DNA of 64,000 nucleotides from an uncultured Myxococcales bacterium. Lineage in GTDB: Bacteria; Myxococcota_A; UBA9042. The position numbers and the translations under genes are program-made. The notes under the pieces were generated by a model. It ran no database searches. It had not been told where the DNA came from and saw only the letters and a program-made list of their open reading frames with translations. Location of the stretch: NCBI GenBank assembly GCA_903840165.1, contig CAIMEY010000029.1, positions 151,883-215,882 on the forward strand, written 5' to 3'. This document shows, one piece after another, positions 1 through 9,401 of the stretch. How positions within the stretch are numbered: position 1 is the first letter of the stretch; each line of letters opens with the position of its first letter.

Positions 1-11
1 CGATGGTGAGC

Positions 12-1265
12 CTACTGCGCCAAAAGCATGGCATTTAACAAGAGAAGAGCACCTTGGGAGGCGATCTCCTCGCCGGGCTTGAGACCCGCCAAAAGTTCAA
101 TGCGACCATTGCGTTGCCGCCCAATCTGCACCGTCTTGCGCACCAGGGTCGCGTCGGGCAGGCGCGCAAAGACAACGTTTCGCTGGTCATCGGTCACCAC
201 CGAGGCCGCCGGCACCACCAGACGCGGGGCTCCCTTGGGCGCAAAAGCGACCTGAACCCAAGCATTTGGTCGCATTCGCCCATTGCTGTTGTCCAGACGA
301 ACGCGTACGTCGACCGTGTGGCGGTCCGGGTCGACCAAAGGACTGACCCACGCCACGGTTCCGGTCACTTCCTGTGCAGGTTGAGCGGGTTGCCAGACGC
401 GAGCCACTTGGTCCAGTTCAATGCCCTCGACATCGGCCTCGGGGACACTAGCGACTGCCAGGACTTGATCTAAATCAGCAATCATCATCAATGGTTCTAC
501 GCGATCCGGCCCGACTTCTAAGCCCTCAGCGACGTCGCGGGAAACCAGTACGCCCGACTTGGTTGCCAGAAGCTCAAATCGACCCTGCCCCAACTCCTTG
601 ACACGTAAGCTAGAACGCTTCATTCGTGCGGCTTCCAACGCCACATGGGCTTCCTCATGGGATTGCCGGGCCGCGATGAGGTCCTTTTCGGGCGCAGCCT
701 GCAGTTCCACCAGGGACTGAATGCGCGCAAGATTGCGTTTTTGCGCTGAAACTGCCGCCTCAGCCATCTGTTCTTCAGCGAGCAAAGACACCAGTTGCCC
801 TGAACGCACCGTCATCAGCACGTCGCCAGCGACAACGTGTTGCCCTAGGCGGACGTGGACCGATTCGATTCGCCCCTGCAGAGGAGCCATGACGCGAGAA
901 GTCCTTGATTCATCAACAACAATTCGCCCTGCGACCGGCAGGGGCTCCAGAGGCGGCGCCAGGGCAGCGGTCTCAAACTGCACGTAATGCCAGGCGTCAC
1001 TTCCAGCTGGAATGCGCAGTTCGGCGCCTTGCGTCTTCAGCGGCGACTGAGGCACCTCCGGCGAGGCCTTGGCCGGCCCCAACATGCTCAAGCCGAAGGC
1101 CGCTAATCCACCAAGAATCACGGCACTTGCTACAGCCGTGACCCAGGGCGAACGCCGGCGAGCCGGCAGAGTCTCCGCCCGGGCCGCGGGCGCTGCGTGG
1201 CTATGTCCCACGACTCCGGTGGGGTCCGCTGAGACGACAAGGGATTCATGATCAGGTAGATTCAC
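12..1265 (-). CDS. RND efflux periplasmic adaptor (HlyD/CusB-like)
   Basis: Membrane-fusion protein that would link an inner-membrane RND pump to the TolC-type channel encoded just upstream. The 417-residue protein has a His-containing cytoplasmic N-terminus (GVVGHSHAAP), one membrane anchor at about residues 40-62, a barrel-sandwich half with APLQGRIESVHVRLGQ at about 127-142, a helical hairpin to about 215, the second lipoyl half (KSGVLVSRDVAEG) and a C-terminal membrane-proximal domain. The start is GTG, preceded by GAGGATGTCTC as ribosome-binding site. It lies 60 bases downstream of the channel gene on the same strand, so an operon is likely. The pump gene is expected beyond the left edge of the window. 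Substrate is unknown; heavy metals are possible by analogy with CusB, but no metal-binding Met cluster was seen. Confidence 0.88.
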   Translation of the reverse strand: MNLPDHESLVVSADPTGVVGHSHAAPAARAETLPARRRSPWVTAVASAVILGGLAAFGLSMLGPAKASPEVPQSPLKTQGAELRIPAGSDAWHYVQFETAALAPPLEPLPVAGRIVVDESRTSRVMAPLQGRIESVHVRLGQHVVAGDVLMTVRSGQLVSLLAEEQMAEAAVSAQKRNLARIQSLVELQAAPEKDLIAARQSHEEAHVALEAARMKRSSLRVKELGQGRFELLATKSGVLVSRDVAEGLEVGPDRVEPLMMIADLDQVLAVASVPEADVEGIELDQVARVWQPAQPAQEVTGTVAWVSPLVDPDRHTVDVRVRLDNSNGRMRPNAWVQVAFAPKGAPRLVVPAASVVTDDQRNVVFARLPDATLVRKTVQIGRQRNGRIELLAGLKPGEEIASQGALLLLNAMLLAQ

Positions 1266-1325
1266 GAGACATCCTCAATAGAAATAGCATATTGGGCCTG
1301 CAGCGCGGTGGGCCTATCTCTCGTA

Positions 1326-2666
1326 TTAGGGCGTCGGCAAAGGCGGACGTACGGCCCCGGCACGCCGTGCATCCATGACAGCCTGAAAATCAGCGACATC
1401 AAGGTCAAGACGTTCGAGTAGCAGGGCACGCCAGGCTTGACGCGCCAAGATCAGTTCGGTCAAGGAGACAGCTCCCCGACGATGCATATCGCCCATCATT
1501 TTAACGACTTTAGCGGCCTTTTCGATCGCGTGGTCCAGGCTCTCTTCGCGCGCCCGGGCAGTGGCAATGCGGCGCAAGGCCCCCATCAGCACCTGCTTAG
1601 CTGCTGATTGTACGGCGAATTGCACCTGCACAGCCCTTAGGCTACCAGCCTTGCCGGCCCAGGCATCGGCCTGACCGAAGTCAAAGATGGGCAGGGTCAT
1701 CCCGACGCCAATCGCCAAAGATTGCTGCTGGTTCCCTGATATGACGAAGTTGTCCCACAGGTACCCGAGATGCGCCGACACATCGGGGAGCCCCTTTGCC
1801 CGCGCCACTTGGGTCAGCGCATGAGCCTGTTCCGATTGCGCAACAAGCACTTGAATGTCCGTGCGGCGCTGAGCAACCGTTTCTGACCACTGCGCGGGCA
1901 GCCCAACAGCCCTCTGGCCATCGAGCCAAGCGCGGGCGGCGGCTGCGTCGGCAAAGGGCGCACACAAAGCAGCTGTTATCATGGAGCAATCAGCCAGGGC
2001 GTCGGCCAAGTCGCGGTCTAGACCTGAGCGTTGCGCCAACACGCGTTGGTGTTCCACCTCGGCGCGGGTCACGTCGAGTTCGGCGACGTCGCCTCGACCG
2101 GCGCGAACCTTTTGCAATTCAAGGAGTTCTGAACTCGATACGACAAGCGCATCAAAGCAGGCCTGGCGCACCTGGACCAGCGCCACCCGACCGATAACCA
2201 CCAGGAGGTCAAAGAACCGACCGACCGCGACGTCCGCAGCTTGGGCCCGGGCCACGGCAACTCCGCTTTGCGCAAAGATTTTTCGCGGCCCCCTCTTGCC
2301 CGGCTCAAAGGTCTGACCCAGGGCCAGACCGACGTTGGAAACCTGCCCGAGCGGGTTGTTCAGCCCGGCCGGCGTGGTACGGCCAATGGGAATGGTGCCC
2401 CAGGTCGCATCGATCTGCGGATTCTGCTGCAATTGCGCTTGAGTCACCGCACCCATGGCGATTTCTGCATCGGCCCGGGCCGCCAGCACCTCGGGCGAGT
2501 GGCTCCACAGCCAATTCAAGAGGGCGGATTCGTCGGCATAGCGGCCAGCAAATATCTGATTCTCCTCACAAATTGCCAACTGCGACAGGAGAAGGCCCAG
2601 GACCACCATGGGCAGACTGAGCCACAGCGACGCGCGGGCGAGGCGAGGATGGCCCGTCAGCCTCAT
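1326..2666 (-). CDS. TolC-family outer membrane efflux protein
   Basis: Outer-membrane channel of a tripartite efflux system. I place the start at the ATG that gives a clean signal peptide (hydrophobic core LWLSLPMVVLGLLLSQLAIC); a 33-residue upstream extension in the same frame is possible but has no signal character. The mature protein shows two TolC-type repeats of long Ala/Gln-rich helices, with DITWGTIPIGRT-like barrel strands early (DATWGTIPIGRT) and the typical GVGMTLPIFDFGQ strand near residue 320. Length (446 residues) fits the family. It is followed by the HlyD-type adaptor on the same strand, as in cusC-cusB or czcC-czcB operons. The assignment to the family is firm; the substrate is not visible. 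Confidence 0.87.
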   Translation of the reverse strand: MRLTGHPRLARASLWLSLPMVVLGLLLSQLAICEENQIFAGRYADESALLNWLWSHSPEVLAARADAEIAMGAVTQAQLQQNPQIDATWGTIPIGRTTPAGLNNPLGQVSNVGLALGQTFEPGKRGPRKIFAQSGVAVARAQAADVAVGRFFDLLVVIGRVALVQVRQACFDALVVSSSELLELQKVRAGRGDVAELDVTRAEVEHQRVLAQRSGLDRDLADALADCSMITAALCAPFADAAAARAWLDGQRAVGLPAQWSETVAQRRTDIQVLVAQSEQAHALTQVARAKGLPDVSAHLGYLWDNFVISGNQQQSLAIGVGMTLPIFDFGQADAWAGKAGSLRAVQVQFAVQSAAKQVLMGALRRIATARAREESLDHAIEKAAKVVKMMGDMHRRGAVSLTELILARQAWRALLLERLDLDVADFQAVMDARRAGAVRPPLPTP

Positions 2667-3611
2667 GGGCCCTTGGGCGCCATCAGGACCCGAGCAGTCC
2701 CTGGGCCGCAAATGCGGGTTCGGTTGCCCAAGACTCTGCTCAATTTCTTTAGTCCTGTTCAGCACTTATTGAGCCTTCTGCGCAATGCGCTGCGCTGCGT
2801 TTGCGGTGCTGTAATCCAAGGTTTTTCCACCGACATGATCGGTCGGAACTGCGCAACACCTTGTACCCTCATCGTATGCTTGTTGGACCCCTGCGCAAGC
2901 AACGGGGTGTGCGTGCCGCCCCGTAACCATGGGCCACGGCAGCGCTATTGCTGACGGCAAATACGAATAATTATATGTAGTTTCAACAGATTATCACACA
3001 ATCCTGGACGCCGCAGCCCGGGCCTTGCGTGCCGGTCTTGCAGCCTTCATCAAGGGCGGTCTCACCCCCGCTTGCAGCACGCGATGAGCCCACACCATCC
3101 CCCTTATCCGCCGCGCCAAGTCCGCGCAGCAATGCGACAAAATCTGTCGCATTGGGTGGGCAGCGATCCCAAGAATGAAGGCTGTTGAGCGGCAGGCATC
3201 GGCCCGGCCCGGGACCGATCAACAACGGCGTGCAGGAGTACCTTGCAACGGACTACGACGCAGTATTCTTTTTATTTTCAATGGAATATCTCAATGTACT
3301 ACATGCGACTCGGCACCCTTGGCGGCGTGGTCAAGCCCGGATCGGCGCGAACTCAGGTGCGCCGCTGAAAGCCGAACGGATCGATATCTATTTCTTTTCA
3401 AGCGGTAAGCGCCCAGGATTCCCCTTGAGCCCCACGGCAGGCGAGAAGGAAAATGGCTAGTAACATCAAAATGTTCACAACCGCGAGACAGCAGGGCGGC
3501 GCGGGGATTCCTTGACCGACCGTCCGGTCCGGCGTAGAACGGCCAACGCGTCGATTTCTGGCGCAATGGCCAAGGTCTGTCCAGCCGGGCAACTTGGCCA
3601 ACCGAGGGTCG
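2667..3611. other. Divergent non-coding region between efflux and Mo-hydroxylase operons
   Basis: About 940 bases with no convincing gene on either strand; the short open frames here have no recognisable domain or good ribosome-binding site. It separates two divergent operons and so should hold both promoters. AT-rich patches lie at 2960-3000 (around a TATAAT on the minus strand near 2970) and at 3260-3310. A perfect inverted repeat sits at 3130-3154 and is listed separately. I cannot assign promoter elements with confidence. Confidence 0.5.
3130..3154. repeat. Perfect 10-bp inverted repeat, possible operator
   Basis: Arms CAATGCGACA and TGTCGCATTG are exact reverse complements separated by the five bases AAATC. 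No run of T follows, so a terminator is unlikely. The position in a divergent intergenic region suits binding of a dimeric regulator. No regulator gene is adjacent. Confidence 0.5.
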
Positions 3612-6254
3612 ATGCGCTTGAACGTCAACGGCAAATCGTACGAAGTCTCGCCTCCCGCCGGTGCCTCCCTGCTCGACGTCTTGCGCGAACTGGTGGGCAT
3701 CACCTCGGTCAAGGACGGCTGCCAACCCCAAGGCCAATGCGGTTGCTGCCTTGCGCTGATCGACGACACGCCCAAGACGACCTGCGCAGTGCCCGCCGAA
3801 AAGGCCGAGGGCAAGCGCATCGTCACGCTCGATGGCATTGACCCCGAAGAGCGGACCCTGATTGCCCAGGCATTTTCCCGTGTTGCGGGTGTTCAGTGCG
3901 GATTCTGTACTCCGGGCATTGCCCTGAGGACCCACGTCCTGCTGCAGACGCCGGGCGTGCCGGACACCGACAAAGTGCGCGCCGCCTTGGACGGCCACTT
4001 GTGTCGCTGTACAGGCTATGCGCGCATTATTGAAGCGGTTCAGCTGGCCGCCAAAGTGAAATGGCAGGGCTTCCTGATGCCCATCCCGGACCAGACAGGC
4101 CGCGTCGGCCAAAGCCCGGTCAAAGTCCAGGCCGAAGCGATGACCCTGGGCACCCGCGACTTCGTAGCAGACCTCAAGGCTCCTGGGATGTTACATGGCG
4201 CCCTGTGCCTCACCGAACACCCCCGCGCCCGCATCTTGGCCATCGATACGTCCGCCGCTGAAGCGATGCCGGGCGTGATTGCCGTCGCCACGGCCAAGGA
4301 CATCCCCGGGCAGCGCTGGTACGGGATGCTGTACAACGACTGGCCGTGTATGATTGAAGTTGGTGAAACGACTCAATATATCGGATCAGTATTGGCTGCT
4401 GTTGCCGCGGAAGACCCCTGGACCGCGCGCCTAGCTGCCGCAGCGATTCGCATCGACTACGAGGTCCTTGAGCCATTGACCGACCCAGAGTTGGCCTTGC
4501 TGCCGGATGCGCCTCAAGTCAACCCCACGCATGCAAACCTTTTGTCGCGATCCGTCATTGCTCGGGGCGACGCCGAAGCGGCCTTGGCCCAGAGTGCCCA
4601 TGTGGTCGATGGCCATTGGCAGACCCAGCGGATTGAACACCTGTTTCTTGAGCCAGAAAGCTGCTTTGCCCTGATCCAGCCGTCCGGTCGCCTCAAGCTC
4701 TACACCCAAGGTCAAGGGATCTTTGATGACCGGCGGCAGTGCGCGGCCCTGCTCGGTTTGCAAGAAGAAGACTTGGACGTCGAATTGGTGCCTTGTGGCG
4801 GGGCCTTTGGCGGCAAAGAGGACATGAGCTGCCAGGGCCAAACGGCCTTGCTGTCCTGGCTGACCCAGCGCCCGGTGCGGGTGACGCTCAGCCGCGAGCA
4901 ATCCGTGCGCGTGCACCCAAAGCGCCATCCGATGAAGTTGCACTACCGGGTGGGATGCGACGCGCAGGGCAATCTGACGGCCGTATGGGCGCGAATTCTT
5001 GGCGATTCTGGAGCCCATGCCTCCGTGGGCGGCAAAGTGCTCGAACGCGCGGCGGGCCATAGCTGCGGGCCTTACGTGGTGCCCAACGTCGATGTGATTG
5101 GCGTGGCGGTGTACACGAACAATCCTCCGTGCGGGGCGATGCGCGGCTTTGGTGCCAATCAGGCGCAGTTTGCCCTGGAAGGCGCTCTGGACCAATTGGC
5201 CGAGAAAGTCGGCGCCGATCCTTGGGAATTTCGCTGGCGCAATGCCATCGACGTCGGCGGCGTGTTTGCCACTGGGCAGATCCTGGAAAAGAGCGTCGGC
5301 GTCAAGAAGACGCTGCTGGCCGTCAAGGACATCTACAGGGCCCTGCGTGACGCTGGAAAACCCGTTGGAATTGCTTGTGGAATCAAGAATTCTGGCATTG
5401 GCAACGGCGTCCTAGAATGGGGTAAGGCGCGAATTTTTGTCGAGGCAGACCAAAGCATCACCATTTACAATGGTTACACCGAGATGGGCCAGGGCCTCTC
5501 GACCATCCTCATCCAATGTGCCTGTGAAGCCACGGGGTTACCGTACGCGACTTTTCGCACCCGCACCGACACCGCGTACCAGCTATCGTGCGGCCAAACC
5601 ACCGGCTCGCGCGCTACGCTACTGGGCGGCAATGCTGTGAAATCAGCCGCAGAAAAGCTGCGCGTGGACCTCGATGCGGGCCTGTCGCTGGCGCAACTGG
5701 TCGGTCGTGTCTACGCCGCTGACCTGCTGACCGACGACACGACGGCCCTGGGCGCTCAACTGCCCCCTGGCAAAGCCATTAAAACGCATACGTCTTTTGG
5801 CTATGCGACGCAGATCGTCGAGTTGGATGAGCGCGGCAAGGTCGTGCGCGTCATCGCCGCCCATGACGTGGGCCGGGCCATCAACCCGGACCTGTGCCGC
5901 GGCCAACTCGAAGGTGCCGTGCACATGGGCCTAGGCTACGCGCTGAGCGAAGACCTACCTTGCGCGGGCGGCATTCCGACGACCCATAAGCTGAGAGATA
6001 TTGGGGTATTGCGCGCCAAAGATACGCCGCAGATCGATGTCATCTTGGTCGAGAATCCCGAACCGGAAGGCCCTTATGGAGCCAAAGGCGTCGGGGAAAT
6101 CGGCCTAGTGCCGACAGCAGCGGCTGTAGCTGGCGCACTGTATGCCTTTGACGGCAAACGGAGATACCGTCTGCCGATGCAAGATTCTCCTGCCGCGCGG
6201 GCCCTGAGTGTGGGCAAGCGCAAGTCGGCTGGCACCGACTGGGATGCGCGATGA
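3612..6254 (+). CDS. xdhD: XdhD-type molybdenum hydroxylase, fused Fe-S and Mo subunits
   Basis: Predicted purine-type molybdenum hydroxylase in which the 2Fe-2S subunit is fused to the molybdopterin-binding subunit (880 residues). The N-terminal plant-type cluster uses C37, C43, C46 and C58 (DGCQPQGQCGCC; spacing C-x5-C-G-x-C as in the E. coli XdhD group rather than the usual C-x4-C). The second cluster uses C96, C99, C131 and C133 (CGFC, CRCTGY). The Mo domain shows GGAFGGKE, the substrate arginine loop AMRGFGANQ and the catalytic glutamate in GAKGVGEIG. I chose the ATG at 3612, which follows CGAGGGTCG; a TTG 18 bases upstream is possible. The frame overlaps the next gene by ATGA. No FAD subunit gene is in the window. 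The neighbours, carbamate kinase and YgeW, match the E. coli xdhD/yqeA/ygeW island for anaerobic purine breakdown. Xanthine-like substrate is inferred. Confidence 0.88.
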   Translation: MRLNVNGKSYEVSPPAGASLLDVLRELVGITSVKDGCQPQGQCGCCLALIDDTPKTTCAVPAEKAEGKRIVTLDGIDPEERTLIAQAFSRVAGVQCGFCTPGIALRTHVLLQTPGVPDTDKVRAALDGHLCRCTGYARIIEAVQLAAKVKWQGFLMPIPDQTGRVGQSPVKVQAEAMTLGTRDFVADLKAPGMLHGALCLTEHPRARILAIDTSAAEAMPGVIAVATAKDIPGQRWYGMLYNDWPCMIEVGETTQYIGSVLAAVAAEDPWTARLAAAAIRIDYEVLEPLTDPELALLPDAPQVNPTHANLLSRSVIARGDAEAALAQSAHVVDGHWQTQRIEHLFLEPESCFALIQPSGRLKLYTQGQGIFDDRRQCAALLGLQEEDLDVELVPCGGAFGGKEDMSCQGQTALLSWLTQRPVRVTLSREQSVRVHPKRHPMKLHYRVGCDAQGNLTAVWARILGDSGAHASVGGKVLERAAGHSCGPYVVPNVDVIGVAVYTNNPPCGAMRGFGANQAQFALEGALDQLAEKVGADPWEFRWRNAIDVGGVFATGQILEKSVGVKKTLLAVKDIYRALRDAGKPVGIACGIKNSGIGNGVLEWGKARIFVEADQSITIYNGYTEMGQGLSTILIQCACEATGLPYATFRTRTDTAYQLSCGQTTGSRATLLGGNAVKSAAEKLRVDLDAGLSLAQLVGRVYAADLLTDDTTALGAQLPPGKAIKTHTSFGYATQIVELDERGKVVRVIAAHDVGRAINPDLCRGQLEGAVHMGLGYALSEDLPCAGGIPTTHKLRDIGVLRAKDTPQIDVILVENPEPEGPYGAKGVGEIGLVPTAAAVAGALYAFDGKRRYRLPMQDSPAARALSVGKRKSAGTDWDAR

Positions 6255-7225
6255 GTTCGACACAAGCAGACTGGGACCGGCCGACGCGGGCTACTGTGGT
6301 AGCGGTGGGCGGCAATTCCCTCTTGGATCCGGGGCTTCCACCGACCTTGGACAATCAGTTCTCGGTCACGCGTGGCTACATGACCCAGGTCGCCGATCTG
6401 CTGCAGGCCGGCGAACCGCTTATTTTGACTCACGGAAATGGTCCGCAGGTCGGCTTTTTGCAGCTGCGCTCGGAAATTGCCGCGGGCCAAATCCATGAAG
6501 TGCCGCTGGATTCCCTGGTCGCCGATACCCAAGGTGCCATTGGCTACATGATTGAACGGGGCCTTCGCGAGATCCTGCAACAGCGCGGCATTGAACGGGA
6601 AGTCGCCGCTCTGGTGACCGAAGTGGAAGTCGATCCGGCCGATCCCGCCTTTCAACACCCGACCAAGCCCATCGGCAAGTTCTACTCAGCCGAACAAGCC
6701 CAACAATTTCAGGCAGAACGCGGCTGGCAGATGGTCGAGGACGCCGGACGCGGCTGGCGAAGAGTCGTGGCGTCACCGCTGCCCTACAACATCGTTCAGC
6801 TTAAAACGATTGCGCAATTGAGCCAGCTAGGCACCACTGTCATCTGCTGTGGCGGCGGCGGGATTCCGGTCACCCGCGGCGAAGGCGGCCGCATTGTCGG
6901 CCTTGAGGCAGTCATCGACAAAGATCGCGCCAGTGCTTTGCTCGCCATCCGCTTGAAAGCACCGCGCTTTGTCATCACCACGGGCGTTGAGGTCATCTAC
7001 GCCGATTTCCGCAAGCCGACGCAGCGGGCCCTGTACGAAACGACGACCTCGGAACTACGCGCTTTGTTTGCGCAAGGCCAGTTTCCGCCGGGCAGCATGG
7101 GGCCCAAGGTGCAAGCGGTGTGCGACTACGTTGAAGCCGGCTTTGGTGAAGCAATCATTTGTAAACCCGAACACTTAAGCGATGCACTGGCCGGAAAGAC
7201 CGGGACGCGCATCCGTTTGGGCTAG
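6251..7225 (+). CDS. Carbamate kinase (ArcC/YqeA-like)
   Basis: Amino-acid kinase fold enzyme that makes ATP from carbamoyl phosphate and ADP. The 324-residue protein has AVGGNSLLD at the N-terminus, THGNGPQVG, CCGGGGIPVTRG and the C-terminal GSMGPKVQAVCDY, all typical of carbamate kinases. Its ATG overlaps the stop of the molybdenum hydroxylase (ATGA), which indicates translational coupling. The next gene, a YgeW-type carbamoyltransferase, would supply carbamoyl phosphate, so the pair can conserve energy from ureido compounds. In E. coli the equivalent gene is yqeA. Catalytic assignment is firm; the role in purine breakdown is inferred from context. Confidence 0.93.
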   Translation: MSSTQADWDRPTRATVVAVGGNSLLDPGLPPTLDNQFSVTRGYMTQVADLLQAGEPLILTHGNGPQVGFLQLRSEIAAGQIHEVPLDSLVADTQGAIGYMIERGLREILQQRGIEREVAALVTEVEVDPADPAFQHPTKPIGKFYSAEQAQQFQAERGWQMVEDAGRGWRRVVASPLPYNIVQLKTIAQLSQLGTTVICCGGGGIPVTRGEGGRIVGLEAVIDKDRASALLAIRLKAPRFVITTGVEVIYADFRKPTQRALYETTTSELRALFAQGQFPPGSMGPKVQAVCDYVEAGFGEAIICKPEHLSDALAGKTGTRIRLG

Positions 7226-7340
7226 GACTTCCAACTGCCCTTTCCCTGGGCCTTCGCCCGCCGGGTGGGCGCTGATGTACTCTCGGGCGCTGCAGCGACC
7301 GGGATCACTGTTTTCCTTTTAGCAAACAAGGAGTTCTGAG

Positions 7341-8468
7341 ATGTCGAAGGCGTCTATTAATCCGCAAATCCTCCAGCAAATCGCCGGCAAGAGCCTGCTC
7401 GTCACCGATGAGTGGAGCACCGAGCAAATCGACACGTTGGCCCAAGTGGCGTGGGCCATGGGCAAGGCCGATTTCGCGGGCAAGGACCTGGCGTGGCTGA
7501 AAAATGAGTTGGCTTACGCGATGTTCTTTGACAACTCGACGCGCACCAAGTCGGCTTGGGCGGGCGCAGCTGCGCGGCTGGGGATGCAACCCGTCATCGT
7601 CGATGGCAGTTCGACCCAAGTCTCGCACGGTGAAACTGCTGCAGAAACAGGGTGTATGCTCGGTATGAACGCCCACGCCCTGGGCGTACGCCATGACCTC
7701 ATCCTCGGCGAAGGCAACAGCTTCATGCGCGACGTCAAGCGCGGCATCGACGACTACCTGGTGGCCACCGGTGACAAGCGCAAAGTCCCGATTGTCAATC
7801 TGCAATGTGACATCGACCACCCGACCCAGACCATGGCCGACCTCTTGTGGCTGCGCGAATACTTCCCCGAGGGCATCGCGGGCAAGAAGATCGCCGTTTC
7901 CTGGGCGTATTCGCCGAGTTATGCCAAGCCGCTGAGCGTGCCCCAGGGCCTCATTATGCTGCTGCCGCGCTTTGGCGCCCATGTGACGCTGGCGCACCCG
8001 CAGGGCTATCAGTTGATGGACCGCTGCCTGCAGTCGGCGCAACGGGGCGCGACGGAATCGGGAGGCTCATTCACCGTAACCAACGACATGGACGCCGCTT
8101 TTGCCGATGCGCACGTGGTATATCCCAAGAGTTGGGGCCCCTACGACCTGATGCTCGAGCGTGTGGCCGCCAACAAGTCCGGCGACAAGGCAGCGATGGG
8201 CGGCATTGAGAAGCGCGCCCTGGACCGCAATGCCGGCTTTAAGGACTGGATTTGCGACGAACGGCGCATGGCCCTCACCCACGGTGGCGATGCCCTGTAC
8301 ATGCACTGCCTGCCTGCGGATATCGGCGCCGAGGTCTCGCCTGGCGTCATGGCCAAGCATACGGTCAACGTCGCCCGAGAGGCCAACTGGAAGGTGTACG
8401 TGGTGATGGCGCTGCTGGCCTCGGCCAAGGTGCCGGACCTGGGGCAACGAATTGCGAATTTGGGGTAG
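7341..8468 (+). CDS. ygeW: Knotted carbamoyltransferase YgeW
   Basis: Member of the aspartate/ornithine transcarbamylase superfamily, YgeW branch, 375 residues. Carbamoyl-phosphate-binding motif FFDNSTRTKSAW stands at about residues 58-69, with the loop QCDIDHPTQTMADL at about 154-167 and the C-terminal HCLPADIGAEVSPGV that replaces the HCLPA loop of OTCases. The ATG is preceded by CAAGGAGTTCTGAG, a strong ribosome-binding site. It lies 115 bases after carbamate kinase on the same strand. The natural substrate of YgeW enzymes is not settled; in E. coli the gene is in the purine-degradation cluster with ygeX, ygeY and hyuA, none of which is present here. Confidence 0.92.
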   Translation: MSKASINPQILQQIAGKSLLVTDEWSTEQIDTLAQVAWAMGKADFAGKDLAWLKNELAYAMFFDNSTRTKSAWAGAAARLGMQPVIVDGSSTQVSHGETAAETGCMLGMNAHALGVRHDLILGEGNSFMRDVKRGIDDYLVATGDKRKVPIVNLQCDIDHPTQTMADLLWLREYFPEGIAGKKIAVSWAYSPSYAKPLSVPQGLIMLLPRFGAHVTLAHPQGYQLMDRCLQSAQRGATESGGSFTVTNDMDAAFADAHVVYPKSWGPYDLMLERVAANKSGDKAAMGGIEKRALDRNAGFKDWICDERRMALTHGGDALYMHCLPADIGAEVSPGVMAKHTVNVAREANWKVYVVMALLASAKVPDLGQRIANLG

Positions 8469-8489
8469 TTCGGCCGTCGCCTTCCGCCC

Positions 8490-8524
8490 GCGCGGTCGCT
8501 GCCCTGATGGGATGGCGGCCGCGC
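8490..8524. terminator. Probable bidirectional terminator hairpin
   Basis: GCGCGGTCGC and GGCGGCCGCGC pair into a long GC-rich stem closed by further CCC/GGG pairs around a TGAT loop, with G-U wobble. It lies between two convergent genes, ygeW and the RIO kinase. There is no clear T run, so strength is uncertain. Confidence 0.45.
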
Positions 8525-8564
8525 AGGGAGGGAGGAGCTTAACCCCGCGCTACGCCAAGAAAAC

Positions 8565-9401
8565 CTAAGTCTTTCCAGCCCGCCGCAGCGCGTCCTGCCG
8601 TGCGTCTTCGATGTCGCGCAGCACACTGCCCACGTCGGCCTTGTGATCAGGACGCTTGAATCGACCGGTGAGCTTCATGTCCGGATCGAGGGTGCCCTTT
8701 TCGTAGGCTTGCCAGATTTCATTGCCATAATCGAACTGACGAATCGACGGCGCCGACCGTCCCAAACACAACGCGAGGGCATCAATATCGCGCAGGAGCA
8801 GTTTCCGCGCATTGTTGTTGCCAGCCGCAGTCACGACTTGAGGCAAGTCTATGATTACAGGACCATCTTTGCCCACAAGCACATTGTACTCTGACAAATC
8901 GCCGTGAATCAGACCGGCGCAGAGCATCCGCACGACTTCCTTGAGCAGTACCGAATACATTTGGACGGCTTGCTCTTCAGTGAGTTCAAGGTCCGTCAAC
9001 CGCGGCGCCACGTCGCCCTGGGCATCGGCGACCAGCTCCATCACCAACACCCCGTGATCATAGAATAATGGCTGTGGCACGCGAACGCCAGCCGCCGTCA
9101 AGCGATACAGGGCGTCCACTTCCGCGCTATGCCACGCTTCTTCGAGTTCGCGCTTGCCGAACTTGGAACCTTTGGCCATGGCGCGGGCCCGCCGACTGTT
9201 GCCCACAGCCCGGCCTTCCTGATAGTCACTGCGCTGGCGAAAGCTGCGATTTTTCGACTCTTTATACACCTTGGCGCAACGCATCACGCCGCCGCAGTCG
9301 ACGACGTAGATGTCCGCCTCCTTGCCGCTCATCAGTTGCCCAAGCACTTCATCGATCTGTCCCTCTTGGACCAGGGGCAGCAGGCGGGCGGGCGTCTTCA
9401 T
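8565..9401 (-). CDS. RIO1-family serine/threonine protein kinase
   Basis: Atypical protein kinase of the bacterial RIO1-like group (278 residues). It begins MKTPARLLPLVQEGQIDEV and carries LMSGKEADIYVV as nucleotide loop, the lysine in CAKVYKES, the catalytic HGDLSEYNVLV and the metal-binding IIDLPQ in place of DFG. The RRARAMAKGSKFG segment is typical of the family. The frame runs 15 codons further upstream, but homology in this family begins at MKTP, so I start there. Target proteins are unknown. It is a single gene, convergent with ygeW, and followed upstream by a 290-base gap without a clear gene. Confidence 0.9.
   Translation of the reverse strand: MKTPARLLPLVQEGQIDEVLGQLMSGKEADIYVVDCGGVMRCAKVYKESKNRSFRQRSDYQEGRAVGNSRRARAMAKGSKFGKRELEEAWHSAEVDALYRLTAAGVRVPQPLFYDHGVLVMELVADAQGDVAPRLTDLELTEEQAVQMYSVLLKEVVRMLCAGLIHGDLSEYNVLVGKDGPVIIDLPQVVTAAGNNNARKLLLRDIDALALCLGRSAPSIRQFDYGNEIWQAYEKGTLDPDMKLTGRFKRPDHKADVGSVLRDIEDARQDALRRAGKT

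Noticed and set aside
2983..3460. Short open frames of 80-91 codons in the divergent region
   Set aside because: Low-complexity translations, no ribosome-binding site, no domain.
3291..5195. Two minus-strand open frames of 273 and 254 codons
   Set aside because: Mostly antisense to the xdhD-type gene, whose Fe-S and Mo motifs fix the true frame.
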